A stretch of DNA of 64,000 nt from positions 4,154,001 to 4,218,000 of the forward strand of contig JAHYIO010000001.1 of NCBI GenBank assembly GCA_020543525.1. The letters run 5' to 3'. Origin of the DNA: Coriolopsis trogii (taxonomy: Eukaryota; Basidiomycota; Agaricomycetes; Polyporales; Polyporaceae). The translations under genes and the position numbers were made by a program. The notes under the pieces are model-generated. The model worked only from the letters and a program-made list of their open reading frames with translations. It was not told the origin of the DNA and did not search any database. This document shows positions 33,701 to 46,636 of this stretch, one piece after another; positions within the stretch are counted from its first letter, which is position 1, and every line of letters starts with the position of its first letter.

Positions 33701-36700
33701 AAGATATCTTCCTCGGGCTGATGCACGAGGACGCACGCTTGGAAGAGAATGAGCTGGAAAAATCAAGATCGTCAGCAACGCCGTCTCCGTCGCTATCTCT
33801 ACCACCTAACCCGCGTACTGGCCCTTTACTGGAGCTCACAAACGGCCGGCGGAGGTCGCCCCTAAGCCAAGCACTCACCATCTTCCACAAGCGAGTTCTT
33901 ATCGCAAAGCGCAGCTGGCTCACGCCATGTCTCGCTGTCTTGGTCGCCGTCGCAGGGTCGTGCATTCCCATCTTCTTCCTCTCCAGCCGCGCACAGACAT
34001 GCGTCACAAAGTTCCGGACTGTCCCTCAGATGCCTGTTTATCTTCCCCTTTCCCCGCTCGGATTCTCTACCCAGGTACTCACAGGCTCGCGCGTCCTGGA
34101 GTCTCCACCCGGGATCATCTCCACCCTAGGCAACTCGACGCAGATGCTGCTGACGCAAGACATTCCTGACAACGCGACGTTCATGAACACCATCGACCAG
34201 ACGTTCCGGAATCAGTCTTTTGGTGGGGTCTCCATAGACACACAATCTGGGGCAGCGCTATTCGCGTGGGAGGCCTCGCCTCCGGGGTTCACTGGACTCG
34301 TTATGCTCAACCTTGTGTCGAACATTTTGTACAACAATGCGTTGAACTCAACGGGTAGAGCTGGCCCCGTCCCAAGCCTCATCTTGGCCAACTACCAGAA
34401 TTTCCCTGGCATTGCTGCCGGGACGCTCGTCGCGCTGAAGTGGGTCGCGTTCTTCGGTGCTGCTATGGTACGTTTTCCGTCCTCTCACTTCCTACGTCGG
34501 CGGACCTGACTGGTGTTGGATGCAAAACAGGCCGTATACCCTGCGTTCTTCTCACTGTATGTCGCAAAGGAGCGACGGTCGTCTGTGCAAGCCATGCAGC
34601 TCTCCAACGGGCTGTCTGATCCCATCGGTCTATGGCTCGGGCATCTGCTATTTGACTCTATGTTCGCCGTGGTCGCAGCGACGCTTATCGTCATCGTCTT
34701 TGCTGCTGCTTCCAACCAGTTCAGCGGCCTCGGATTCTTCGTGAGTGTACCCCCGTATGCTGGTGATACGCTGCGCTAATATGGGGAATCGCAATCATAG
34801 TGGGTCGTCTTGGTGCTATATGGCATCGTCGGAGCTCTTTTCTCCTACTGCGTGTCCTTGGTCGTGACATCGCCCCTCGCGGCGTTTGCTATGTCAGCTG
34901 GTTATCAAGTAATCATGTTCGTGGTACGTAACATACTCTTTGCCCTAGCTTGCAGATGAGTCGCTGAGATGGCTCCCCAGCTGTATCTGGCCGCGTACCT
35001 GCTAACCCTCACATACGCCAAGACGTCCGACGCCGACAAGGATTTAGCCATCATTCGTAAGTTGTAGGTTGCTCCTGAATACGTTTCACTTGTCTAACCC
35101 TCACCAGACTACACCATGTCGGTGCTGTCACCGGTAGCCAGCGCTGTACGTCCCGAGCCATCCTCTCACTCGCTGGTATGATCACTGATATACATACAGC
35201 TCCGCGCCTCCTTCGTCTCGGTGAACCTGTTTTCGTTGCTTTGCGACGGCACCAACCCCGTCACGACCTCCTCTCTCGGCGACATCTCGCGCTACGGCGG
35301 CCCCATCCTGTACCTCTTCCTCTACGGCTTTGTCCTCTTCGGCATCCTCGTCTGGGTCGACTCTGGCTCCATCATCGTCAGGAAGTTCTCACAGTTCCGC
35401 AAGCAAGCGTCCGGTGCTCGTTCTGGGTCATCGACCCCGCAGACGACGGGGAAGGATGTGGATGACGAGGCGGAGAAGGTGACGAAGTCGACCGACGCGC
35501 TGCGCGTCGTCAACATCGTGAAGGCCTTTGGGAGTGCGGAGAATCGCGTGGTCGACGACGTGAGCTTTGGGGTGTCGCAGGACACTATATTTGCGCTCCT
35601 TGGGCCCAACGGAGCAGGCAAAACGACGACGTTTAATGTCATCCGTGCGTCCCCCCCGCCTTCTCCGTTTCGTGTGTAGTGTGTTCCTTACTCAGCGGCG
35701 CTTGTTGTCTCTAGGTGGCGATGTCATCCCGGACGAGGGAGACGTGTTCATCAATGGGATGTCCATAGTGCACCACCCGCGCTCGGCGCGCCTGTCGCTG
35801 GGGGTCTGCCCGCAGTTCACGGCGATCGACTCGCAGCTGACGGTGCGCGAGCACTTGCTCATCTACGGAAGGTTGAAGGGGCTCTACCGTGGTGAAGAAC
35901 TGAAGCGGAACGTCGAGTGCCTCATGCATGCCACTTCGTTGCATATGTATGCGGATAGGCTGGCGAGCAAGCTCTCGGGGGGTAACCAGCGGAAGCTCTC
36001 ACTGGCGATCGCCCTCATAGGTGGGTCATCTTCTATCATTCTAGAAGTTTGGTGATGGTTAATTGACATCGAGTGTAGGGAACCCGTCCGTCATACTCAT
36101 TGACGAGTTCTCGACGGGTATCGATGCAAAGATGAAGCGAGATATGTGGGGAACACTTCGGAATGTGGCTGTGGGGAAAGCGATCGTCATCACTACTCGT
36201 AAGTGCTGGATTGCATGTTATCCTCGAGGCTAGATGTTTGACTGTACGGGCAGATTCTATGGAAGAGGCTTCTGCACTGGCGAACAAGGTTGGAATATTG
36301 GCCAAGAAGATGCTGGGTAAGCTTGATTGCTGTCTGCTATAAGAGAGTTGTTGACTGACCATCGGCGCGTGTCCCGTTTAGCTGTCGGGACGACGGACTC
36401 GCTAGTGGACCGATACGCGACGTACGAAGTCCACTTCTCGTGTCGGACGCGCGAGGAGATCACCCACGCACAGGAACTCATGGCTCAAATCCCGGGGGCC
36501 CGCTTGGCAGACGACGTCGCGACGCGGTTCGAGGTGCCCATCGGGAACGGCATGTCTCTCGCGCGGCTGTTCGCGGTCTTGTCCAGCGGGAATTTCTCGG
36601 AGTATACGGTGGAGAGAGCGACGCTGGAGAGCGTGTTTTTGAAGGTGATCAGGGCTAACAATGTGCGAGAGGAGGATAGAGAGGGGCGTAGACGGTGGTG

Positions 36701-36713
36701 GAGGATGTGCTGA
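30784..36713 (+). CDS. Full-size ABCA-subfamily ABC transporter (TMD-NBD-TMD-NBD)
   Basis: More than 20 exons give roughly 1,500 residues. The start MASLFFRQFWALLRKNWIVM is typical of ABCA transporters: a cytoplasmic FWALLRKN stretch before the first helix, then a large extracellular loop. The first membrane block ends near 32460. NBD1 has Walker A GSNGAGKST (split by an intron at 32682-32740), ABC signature LSGGQ, Walker B IILVDE and the switch His in FTTH. The second half opens FHKRVLIAKRSWLTP, with another extracellular loop and helices. NBD2 has Walker A GPNGAGKTT, signature LSGGN (as in other ABCA second domains), Walker B ILIDE and TTHSMEEA. Animal ABCA proteins move lipids; the fungal substrate is unknown. 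Both ATP sites look intact. From general knowledge, this subfamily is uncommon in fungi. Confidence 0.9.
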
Positions 36714-37153
36714 TCTTCGATACACGACATTTATGATTTTGGGACATACTCATCGGACAGTTGCTTGGATTTGCTTTTACGCTATCGTCATCATATAGAG
36801 TTGTTCTATAGCAGAGGGCGAAGGTGTACGCACATGTCATCCGGATGCGAGCGCAGATCATCTGAAAGGGACAAGGCGGCGGACTGTATCCGTGGCTGGA
36901 CATAGCCAGACTAGGAGCTCCGTCTTATGCAAGCAGGTACTTACCCACTCTGCGTCAACTCTCCACGGAGCCCCGGTTCCCCACCAATCACACACCCCAA
37001 CGTTCGCCGGCTTTCCTCCTTTCGCACCGCTACTGCATTCCCCGACCTCAGCGCGCGTTCGAACGTGCTCTCTAGCCACCCGTTGGTCTCTTGCGTGAAG
37101 CCAGTCTCCCCAAGTCCCAGCTCTTGAACCTTCAAGCTTTAAGCAACAGGCAC
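36714..37153. other. Intergenic between two plus-strand genes
   Basis: This is the transporter 3' region and the promoter of the small acidic protein gene. The minus-strand frame at 36858-37415 overlaps the next gene's exon and is a shadow. Nothing else is seen. Confidence 0.5.
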
Positions 37154-37783
37154 ATGTCGAAGAAGCCGGCTGATCCGGTCGAGGAGCCTGAAGTGAACGA
37201 GGAAGAGGACGAGAGCGACGAGTACGAGGACATCGAGGTGCGTTCACTTTCGGTCTTTCTCGGCCTCGCAACTCAGCAAGGCCTCCATTGTGACCAAATC
37301 GCGCGACTCTCACAACACAGGACGAAGGCGAAGACGGTTCGGGAGAGGAAGAAGACGATGAGGGCGAAGAGAGCGACGCGCAGGTAACGCAGCGTCCGAC
37401 ATGGTCTCGTTCCACGACTCAAGAACCTCTTATGTGCAGGACAGCGGCAAGCGTTCCGCCAGCTTGACGGCGTTGCTCATCGGTGGCGAGGTAGACCATG
37501 TCTCATATTTTCTGGTGGAGGACACGTTGCTGATATGCGCGTTGCACAGGGTGGCGAGGCTGGCGAGGAGGACGGGGAAGACGAAGACGACGAGTACGAA
37601 GATGCGCCCGAGAAGAGTGCCGCATCCTCCGTTGCCGGCACCAAGCGAAGCCGGGAAGAAGACGAGGAGGTCGACCAGATCTCAGGAGACTATGGAGAGT
37701 TCCAGGAGGCGGAGGAGGGTGTTGCAAAGAGGGCAAGGACCGTTGCGGACGAGGCGGCGGAGGCGGACGAGGAGGAGGTCTGA
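37154..37783 (+). CDS. Short, strongly acidic disordered protein, unknown function
   Basis: Four exons (37154-37237, 37321-37383, 37440-37490, 37550-37783) give 143 residues. The start is MSKKPADPVEEPEVNEEEDE. Nearly the whole protein is Glu/Asp-rich: EEDESDEYEDIE, DEGEDGSGEEEDDEGEESDAQ and GEEDGEDEDDEYEDAPEKS. It also contains a short hydrophobic segment SLTALLIGGE, a basic TKRSREEDEE nuclear-signal-like spot, and EGVAKRARTV. All three introns fall between codons and every internal exon is a multiple of three. It looks like a nuclear acidic protein such as a histone-binding factor, but no family motif proves this. Confidence 0.65.
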
Positions 37784-38083
37784 TCAGTGTTCGAGTGCGC
37801 AATAACCGAAGTCACCGATCGAACGACATGCATTATGTTTATCGCTTAGCTTTATCGTTCCTCACCCTTTTTGTGTACCTGCTGTGTCGTTTGTAAACCA
37901 CATTGAGGCACTCGAGACTAATGGCAACATTCTGACAGTATGGGAAAAAAGGACTATCATGCGTCTAGATATGATCATGAAGTGACATGAGGGTATAGCA
38001 ATAACGGGTTCCTAGGATATCCAACATAGCAATAATGCAATCACGTACAGTGCTCCCAGCGGTCCATAGCCATTCAAACCCCC
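37784..38083. other. Intergenic, convergent 3' regions
   Basis: Three hundred bases lie between the ends of the acidic protein gene and dynactin, so their 3' UTRs probably abut or overlap. No other feature is seen. Confidence 0.5.
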
Positions 38084-41000
38084 TCAGTCCTCGTCGGGTG
38101 CCATATGACTCGTCAACTCTAGCAACCCCTTCAGCCGTTTCCCAAGCCGCTCTCCCTGCATCTTCCGCTCAAACAGCTGGTACGCAGGCGTCTTCCTCCT
38201 CGGGATCCACGCCTTCGTCGTTGGCTGGCCGTTCGCGCGGTTCGCCTTCAAGACAGAGAGGTCGACGACCCGTGGCGACGACGTATACTTGATGACCTCG
38301 CGGTACAACAGCTTGGACTCGACTGCCAGCGAGCGCAGTGTTGGTGGTGCCCGGGGCTCGTCCTCAGAGTCGGAATCGGAATCGGAGAGCGTGGAGGGGA
38401 CGAGCGGTGGCGTGGGCTCGCGCGAGAACGGTTCCGGCAGCTCAGGCAGTGTCTCTATTTCTCGGAGCAAGTCCTGACCCTTGAGGAACGAGTTCTCTTG
38501 CCGCAGGAACCGCACGGTGCCACGGAGAGCATCGACCTGCAACGGAAGGTCAGTCGCTGGAACACCACAGGTAGTCAAACCCACGCTCACCTGTTCCAGT
38601 AGATAGGACGTCTCGAGGTTACCCTCTGTAGGGACGCTCTCCTGCTCGACAACCTGCGTAGTAGTCGTCTGCCGCTCAGGGTTGTTCGCGAGCGTCTTCA
38701 GTTTCGCATTGTCTTGCTCGAGCGCGTCCAGGTCTGCTTGCAGCTGCTCCATCGCCTCCTCATACGCACGCTCCTGTTTGCGCGCCTTCGCGAGCTCGTT
38801 CTCCAGGTCAGTGATCGCATCCGCCTGTTTCTTCACCGTCTCCATCCGCCGCTCCATGAGCTCGACCTTCACGCCCATCTCCTGGATCGTCTGGTCCTTG
38901 ACCCGCAGGTTGCGCCCGAGCGCCTGCATCTCGTCATTCAGCTGCGCAACCTTGCGCTCTGCCTCGACATTGATTGCAGTAGCCGCCTTGATCTCGTCGA
39001 TGCGGGCAACCCAAGGTGCGGTTCCAGAGACTGAACGCATCACATGGTAAGCGTCATCGTCGAAATTCTGGATAGGACTCTTGCACGTACTCTTCTGTAT
39101 GTTCTCATTTTCCAAAGACATGGGCACGATCTTCCCCGCGTCCTGGATGATCTCTGACAAGAAGGCACCGACGGCGTCCCAAGGCGATGTGTCGTCGTTG
39201 CGGCCCTTACCTACGGTGGATGCCACACTCTCCTTGACGAAAGACAGTACTGTCGACAACTGGAAGGAAGACTTCGCGGCACGGACGTCACTGATATGCG
39301 GCATCACCAATTGCGCCAACTATGATGTGAACAGTCAGCAACCGGCCATTCGAGATGAGACGTTAACTACGTACGGAAATACCAAAGTTGACCAATTCAG
39401 GAACGGTATTGTTCAACGCTTGCAGCTGTGGCACAATGTGGGCCTTCAGCGCCATGGAATCCTGGGTGAGATCCTCAACGCGCTTCGTCAGTTTCCTATG
39501 TTAAGGGTGGGTGAGTACGTGATGTAGAGGCAGTCGTAACAGGGTACAAACTTCGAAAGGACTTTGGCACTCCTGCATTGATCCAGGAGCTTCTGCAGTG
39601 GTTCGAAGAAGTCTGCTTCCGGGTCGACGCTGCCCATACTGACGTCGACGTCTGCGAAAATTCATCCTAAGCAAAGAATGTCCCTCCTGCCTGTGGAATC
39701 AAAACGAGACGATTCACCATTATCCTTGAGGACATTCGCTACGGACGTCTTGATGAGTCCCACAGACGCAGCAAACATCTCGAGATCATGGTCGAACGAC
39801 AACGCATAGCTGAGTTCACGCTCCCCAAGATCGTACTCAAAGTTGTTGAAATACGTCTCCGAGAGGTGGTCAAATTGCGACTGCATCCTGCACACACATC
39901 ACCGTCAATACCAGCTCATCCTCAAGCACATAACGAACACTCACTTGGCGGCATCGCTCACACACTCGAGCTCTCTGAACTCTTCGCGACGGAGGAGGTC
40001 GATGTGCATATCAATGCGCTTCTCCATGGGGGCCACCTCGGGGTATATACGCCCGATGCTCAGGAACGTCTCCACATCGCACTTGCGGAGGACAGCCGCA
40101 AAGCGCTTGCACGTCGTCGACAGACTCGACAGCCGGCCGCGCATCTCACAGATCCCGACGAGGACGTCCGACACCGGCCCGTTGAGGGCTTCCGGGAGGT
40201 TGTGCGTCTGTGCGACGACGGCGTTGATGAGGTCCACCTTGGCTGCAAGGCGCTGGAAGAAGAGATAGCAGTTCGTGGCGTCCATGTCCGATTCGACGTA
40301 TATTTGAGGGAGGTAAGGCTGTCGTGGGGTGTTATGAGACGTTAGTGAAGCAGACACAACCGGCATCTCGCACCTGAACGATGTTAAGGAACTCTCTGGC
40401 TTCACGAGCCTCAATCTTCTTGACCTCCAAGTCGATATGACGGGCTTGGTTCTTGGACGCGGTCGACTGGAGCTTCATGTTCAGAGACATCATCGCAGCC
40501 GTCTGAGATGCAGCCGTCGCAGACTCGTGTTGTGCAGTCTGAGTCTCCGCGCGGAGGTTGTCGAGCTCGCTGAAAGCAGAATCTGAGGCTCATAGCAAAC
40601 GGCAAGCAGCGGGATTACGCACGTTTGGAGCGAGAAGACAAGTTCACGGAACTGAACAATAGTGCCTTCCAGATCCTGACACGCTTCCTCGAGGCTCTGG
40701 ATCTTGCGAGTCTGTTCATGGATCTGAATATCCTTAGCGTCTGCGCACGACGAAGTCAGAACTAGACGAAATGAGTAGCAAAGGGTGACATACTGATTTC
40801 CTCCTGCATGGCCTTCTCCGTTTCCATGTGATTCTCCTCGAGTTCATCGTTGAGTTCCTTGAGAGCTTCGAGGTCTTCGATCGTGATGCGCATCTCCTCG
40901 ATTTTCTGCGAAAGTACCGACTGAGTCATAAGCAAGAGAACTGAGTTAAGATAGCCTACCTCGCCGAGCATGAGATTTCGCTCAGTAAGTTGTACGAGGA

Positions 41001-42654
41001 GATCTTCGGCACCGAGGGCATCGTCAAGCTGAGCTTTGAGGTCCTCAATCTGTACCTCAGCATTCTGCAACTTGATCAACGTAGATTCGTGCTCGGCTGT
41101 AACAGAGTGTGAGCACATGAGACATATCGTTAACGTGATCGCTCACTCTGGAGTCCGTCCAGGCTGATCAAATCCTTCTCCATCTCGGATATCCTCCTAC
41201 GATGCTCTTGCTCGGTTTCTTGGGTGATGTCCCGTAGCCTGCACTCATAGTCAGGCCTGCTTCCGCGACGCAAGGATAGGAGCTCGCGCACCGGATGAGA
41301 GCCTCTTTGAGACGTTCATTCTGCTTCTCCAGTTGGACGTATGCCAACGACTGCTTCACAGACGCGTCTCCGCCACCTTCGCCGCCTTGGAAACAAGTCA
41401 GTCTCCACACCGCAAAGTGAGAGGCGAACACGTACCGCCGCCTTCTCGGAGGTGTTGCAGTTCAACCTCGAGTACGGCCAGCTTCTCCTGGGCCTCCTCC
41501 AAATCCGCCTCAGCCACCTCCGCCCGTTCCTCCGCCATCTCCTTGTCCAACATCGCCATCTCCAGCTGTTCCTGTGTGTCGAGGATGCGGCCCTCGGCTA
41601 GCTGCGCGAGCTGCTGTGCATCCGCGAGGTCCCGCCGCGTCGCGATCAGTTCCGTTTGCTGTTGGTTCAGCTTGGCTTGCAGCTTCGGCCTGAGCGCGAC
41701 GAATGATTCCGCCTCGGACAGACGCGCCTCCAGCTCGCGCACATGCCGCGCATCGTCCGCGCGTTTCGCCTCGAGCACGCGTATCTTGGCGCGCAGCTCT
41801 TGGAGCTCCGTGTCATCTACGGCTCGCTGAGGCCATTAGGTACAAGAACGGGCACCCTTCGTACTGAACGAACTTACTACGGGCGTCTCAGGGCGAGAGG
41901 GCTGTTTAATGGGGAGAAGCTGCGGCTCTGGTGGTGTTACGGGTTCAGCATCGGGTGGAGGAGAGGAGACCCGCCGGAGGGACGATGGTTGGGGCGGCTG
42001 GGGAGATTGACCAGGGGAGGTATGAGGTTTGGGAAAGATCTTCGCAGGGGGTTCCAGGACAGTTGGAGACTCTGGCAAGCGAGAACGACCAACAGTAAGG
42101 CTTGGAGCCTCTGAGGCTAGGGAGCCCCTGCGAGCCAAGGAGTTACGAGACTGCAGCGAGAGAGACGGACGTTTGGTGGGCGAGAGACGTGCACCAGGTC
42201 GTGAAGGGGATAGTAAAGCGGCGCCATTCCCTTGTCCCGAGGCAGAAGGCTTCGAGGGACTGGTCGAGCGTGGAGAGGCAATAGAGCGAGAGGAAGGCGT
42301 ACGCGACAAGCTGCCTGTACGCTGATGGCCCACAACTCTTGCAACCGGAGCCTTTCATACATGTTAAACACGTTCAAACGCGACAATAGTCGTGCTACAC
42401 ACCGGAGTGGATTCAGGAGCAGCCGTGATGACCTTGACTTGACTGGGCCGTACAAACACGCCATGATTCGGTTTGCAGTTAAAGTACTTCACGCCCTGCA
42501 CGGATCCGTCGTTCTTCCCGTTCGGCCCTCCGAGCTCGATGCCTATCCATTTACCTGGAGAAAACGAAGTCGCACCAGCAAATCTGACAACGCCCCGGCC
42601 AGCAGGAACCTCTACAATCGCTCCGAGAGTGGGTTCGGCCGAGGTTGGAGGCAT
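38084..42654 (-). CDS. DCTN1: Dynactin large subunit p150Glued
   Basis: This subunit (Nip100 in yeast, ro-3 in Neurospora) links the dynein motor to microtubules and cargo in the cytoplasm. The ATG at 42654 starts MPPTSAEPTLGAIVEVPAG, leading into a CAP-Gly domain: GVVRFAGATSFSPGKWIGIE, then GPNGKNDGSVQGVKYFNC with the tubulin-tail/EB1-binding GKNDG, and HGVFVRPSQV. A Ser/Pro/Arg-rich basic stretch follows, then the long first coiled coil (LQELRAKIRVLEAKRADDAR onward, about 41800-40560). The dynactin-specific domain comes next (PYLPQIYVESDMDATNCYLF; KVDLINAVVAQTHNLPEAL; RIYPEVAPMEKRIDMHIDLL). A second coiled coil around 39000-38700 precedes the end. The spliced length of about 1,280 residues matches the family. 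About a dozen short introns interrupt it. The product looks intact. Confidence 0.92.
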
Positions 42655-43092
42655 CCTAGCGGGGCGTACGCCGAGTCGACCAAGAACGAGAAGAGTTCAC
42701 GCCGCGAGGAAAGTCCAAGTGGTGCTGTATGCCCGAGTCGCAGACGAACGATTATGGATTCGTGAAAGGCGTATGAACGAGCGTGAGTGGCGAGATGTTC
42801 CGCCTGCAGACTCAGAGAATTGGACGCGTCAAGTGCAAGGCGTTAAATAATATCTGCTGCTTACCTCTACGGGCTATAGCTGTGTAAGTCGCGGCTTATC
42901 TAATAGCTATTGATCTCTATCGAGCCTTATTATCGTGATTCAATGTGCTCTACATAACACAGTGGTCCCCATAGTCATACTGGGCACGCGCAAGAGAAGC
43001 GCAAGATAGTTCCATAGCACACACTACATACACAATTGTTACACAGTACACTATCCCAGCAAGTCCGCGTGTCCCGATGCAGACAAGGCAAG
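42655..43092. other. Intergenic: dynactin promoter and SNU114 3' region
   Basis: Both flanking genes are on the minus strand. If the last SNU114 intron is not spliced, its reading frame would extend to 42950 within this stretch. AT-rich sequence near 42845-42925 may include promoter elements. No other gene is seen. Confidence 0.5.
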
Positions 43093-46000
43093 CTACACCG
43101 CACCCTGTCAGCATCAACCCCTCGCGCCGGAAGAGTATGACACTCACAATGAACTCGTCGTCCAAGTACTTCGAGACAGAGATCTGGTCGCCCAGACCTT
43201 TCCGTCTCCTCGTCTTCAGCACAAGATCCCGGGCGAGTGCCTGTCCAGACGCGGGCTCAAGAGGTCGTAGCTTGATGCTCGTGTCAGTCGGATCACCTGG
43301 CAGCACAAAATATCAGCTCCCATTCCGCGCAAATGAACTACAATAAAACCGACCTGGTACGATGGACCAATGGTCGAACACTTGGAGACAAAACGCCTGT
43401 CCTTGCGTCGCAGTACGTAGGTCTGTCTCGAAACCGTTCGCATCGATAACGGGGATCAAAGCCTTGACTGTGTACAATGGCGAGCCAGCTTTCGGGATGT
43501 CTTGGGTGACGTGACCACGGCGCCTGGCGAGAACGGTGTATACAGCAGATATACAATCTGCTGGGGCTTGCACCTCCACAAAGTATACAGGCTCCATCAG
43601 ACGAGGTGTAGCCTACCCAATCCACTTTTCAGAGACAAGGCCGCGGTAGAGTGGTTATGGTCCTTACCATGAGGAACGATGAATAGCAGACCCGACGAGC
43701 GGTAGGAACGATCTGCCCTCCACCGCGGTAAATTGGCTCTTGCGCTAAGCTTGCATCCAATATCCTGAACTTCACATTCCGCATAGCTATGGCTCCCCTT
43801 GTCAACTCAACCGGACACGCTGACGGGAAGACCGGCACTCACGCTCATCGCATAGAGGTCCCTCCCGCGTGCCCCACTGGAAGCCTTGCTTAATGTGCTC
43901 CTTGACGGTGCCAAGCAGCTTCTTGTCGACCTGAGAAGGGAGCGTGTCATCCAGCAGGATATTCGGGCCGCTATCATCTGGCCCAAATGCCCATATTGAC
44001 CGCGACGCGAGCAGATCCCACTGGTACTTGTCCTCGAAGAATTTGCCCCTTTCCTTGGCTGTCATGCGCATGTTCACTCGCCCAGTCTCGATATCCTCCG
44101 CAATCCCGCGTTCCAATGGCTCTGCAATCATCGTGAGGCGGTTTCTGGAAGAGATTCCGTCAATACAGACGCCACAAGCAACGGAATAGAACACGCACTT
44201 CTTGTTTGGCGTATCAGCGTAGCACTTGAGCGCACTCGTTTCGAGTACCGTCTCTGCAAACTTGGTGACAGGGTCCGACACTTTGATCTCGATCTCAGAG
44301 AATAGCCTTCGGAGGTCGTGCATGACACAATCAAGGTAAAGCTCGCCTGTGCCAATCAGGACGTGCTCCCCACTCTCCTCGACCTTGGTCGCGACGAGCG
44401 GGTACGACTTGTTGACACTCCGCAGCCCAGCAAGCATCTTCGGAAGTTCAGACGGTGCGATGGGCTCAATGGCGATCTTCAGTACTGACTGCGTCATGTG
44501 TTTGATTGGCCGGAATATGTGCAGGTCGTCCTCGATGTCGATGCCCGCAATAGTCGCTGTCTTCGAGATCGACGCGTCAACACCACCCAGCAGTACAAGG
44601 TTACCTGCGGCAACTTCCTCCGCCGGGATGAAATACCTTCGCAGCCCATGAGAAGGGAGACAGCCCTAAGGGATAGAGCATGAACTCACCGCGCCTCGCT
44701 GATCCAAATATCCTCAACAACTGCCTTGACCATATCCTCCTCGTCTTCTGGTGAGTAGCCCTCGCCCAATACTTTCACGTCCATGCCTTTGCGCACCGTG
44801 CCGCTGATGACACGGCCGAATGCGCGGAATGACTGGGCGTCGGTGGTATGATACAACTTAGTGATTTGAACCATGAGCGGACCGTCCGGTTTGCACTCCT
44901 GCATAGCTTGGGCGAGTTCGGAAGACATGGGTCCCAGGTATGTCCGCTCGACCTGACCACATACGATAAGTCGTGCGAGCACCAATCATGTTCAAAAGCC
45001 TGACCTTTGACCTAGTGGCTTCCAAAGGAGAAGGTATGTGCTCTGAGATTACGTCGACCAAACCTACGGCAGGCCCGAAGAACTGATCGAGGACGACCTT
45101 CAAAAGCGGCCGCACATCCATCTTGTACATGATTGGCTTCAGTTGAATTCCGAGAGTCGCGAGCGTCTCCTTCAGCGAGTCCGTCTCCTCGCTAAGCACC
45201 TGACTGTACAACTTGTACAAAGGTTCCAGGATGAAGTGCACAAATGTCCGGTTCGACTCAGGATCTGCTTGTTTGCGGGTGAACTTGCGGGTGTCCTTGT
45301 TGAAGTAGATATCACCCCACAGACGGTCGGCAAAGGCATTTACGTCCAGTGAGCCTGAGTGAACGCGCATAAGCCGCAGCCTCGCGAGTAACGTGTATGG
45401 CACGTACCATACGTGTCCGCATACATCTGCGCAAATGAACGAAGCGTGAAGCACCAATGCATGTCAGTGCTTGCGAACGCGACATTACCATTCTCAGGGC
45501 TGAGGCGCAACTCGGGGTCAGGGTTGATACCGCTAACAATCTCCATTAGCACGAAATGCAGCGGAGAAAGGAGGAGGATGCTAACCTGATGAAGGTGTTA
45601 ATCTCCTCAATGGTATGCTTGATTTTGTAGTAGGCGTCGGCGGGCTTGATGCGCAGCTCAAGGATTAGTCGGTCAATCTTGTTCACGACAAGAGTGATTT
45701 TGACACCTTCTTGGAGCGCATGCCGGATGATCGCCTCTGTGTTGCACATGACCCCCTCTACCACGTCGACAACGAGGAGCACACCGTCGACCAAACGAAT
45801 AGCACTGGCGACCTCGTCCACGAAGTTCACGTGGCCAGGAGTGTCGATGAGATGGATAAGGTGGGACTTGCCATAACTGTTCTGGAGCACAAGAGACATG
45901 GGGGACGACTTGATGGATATCTCGCGGTTTCGTGAAAGAACATGCGTGTCCGTGTAGCGCGTCTACAGACTATTGAATGAGGAGGCTTCGACAGCGATTA

Positions 46001-46636
46001 AACCCTCATACCTGGTGATCAGAGTCCCATGTGAGCTTGTGAGTCTCGAAGGCGAGCATGTCCATGAGCGCGGTCTTGCCGTGGTGCAAGTGGCCGACGA
46101 CTGCGACATTGCGGACAAACTCAGGGAAAGCGGTCATGCTCAACAAGAATCTGCAACGAGTCTTTCAGCGTGTCAGTACATCGTCCAAGGCGACCAACGC
46201 GCACCCCTTGTCGAAGCGGGTCTCCGGCATGTCCTTTTCCTCCACCGTCCATCTCCGCACTTTCACGGGAGCGACGATAGGTTCAGACAAGGGTTGTGCG
46301 TCCTCCTCTTGCACCAGCGTCTCAACCTCCTCTCCGTACACCTCAGAAGCAGACGGGTAGTATTTCTTGTCCTCATGCAAGACAACCGCGTTATGGGTAG
46401 GTTCTACAGAGGTCACCATGAGCAACCACATCGGCATCTTGGAAAGAGGACCCACCATCAACTTGCATTAGGGCCATGTCATCGTGCTGCATGGGCTCCT
46501 CGTCGAACCCCTCCAGAGGTTGGGCTTCCGGCTGCGGCGCGAACTGCTGGTCCTGCTGCATCTCCTCCTCCTCTTCGGAGTCGAGATCAGCACCAATATA
46601 GTTTCCAAACTCATCGTAATCTTCAAAGGAGGCCAT
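43093..46636 (-). CDS. SNU114: U5 snRNP EF-2-like GTPase Snu114 (Cwf10)
   Basis: Snu114 is the spliceosomal GTPase that controls Brr2/Prp8-driven activation and disassembly. The N-terminus [20 protein letters not shown] and following acidic stretch are diagnostic. The GTPase motifs are [12 protein letters not shown] (G1, the Snu114-specific HLHHGK), DTPGHVNF (G3) and [11 protein letters not shown] (G4). EF-2-like domains II-V follow: [59 protein letters not shown] and [20 protein letters not shown], then the Gly-rich [15 protein letters not shown] near the end. The length of about 980 residues fits the family. The final intron (GTGAGT, near 43150) gives the ending DDEFIGAV and the stop at 43093; without it the tail would be longer and un-family-like. 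It shares a 334-base promoter region with PFD1. Confidence 0.93.

Noticed and set aside
30784..36713. LSGGN in the second ATP-binding domain taken as a damaged signature
   Set aside because: ABCA transporters normally carry SGGN in their second domain, so this is a family feature and not a defect.
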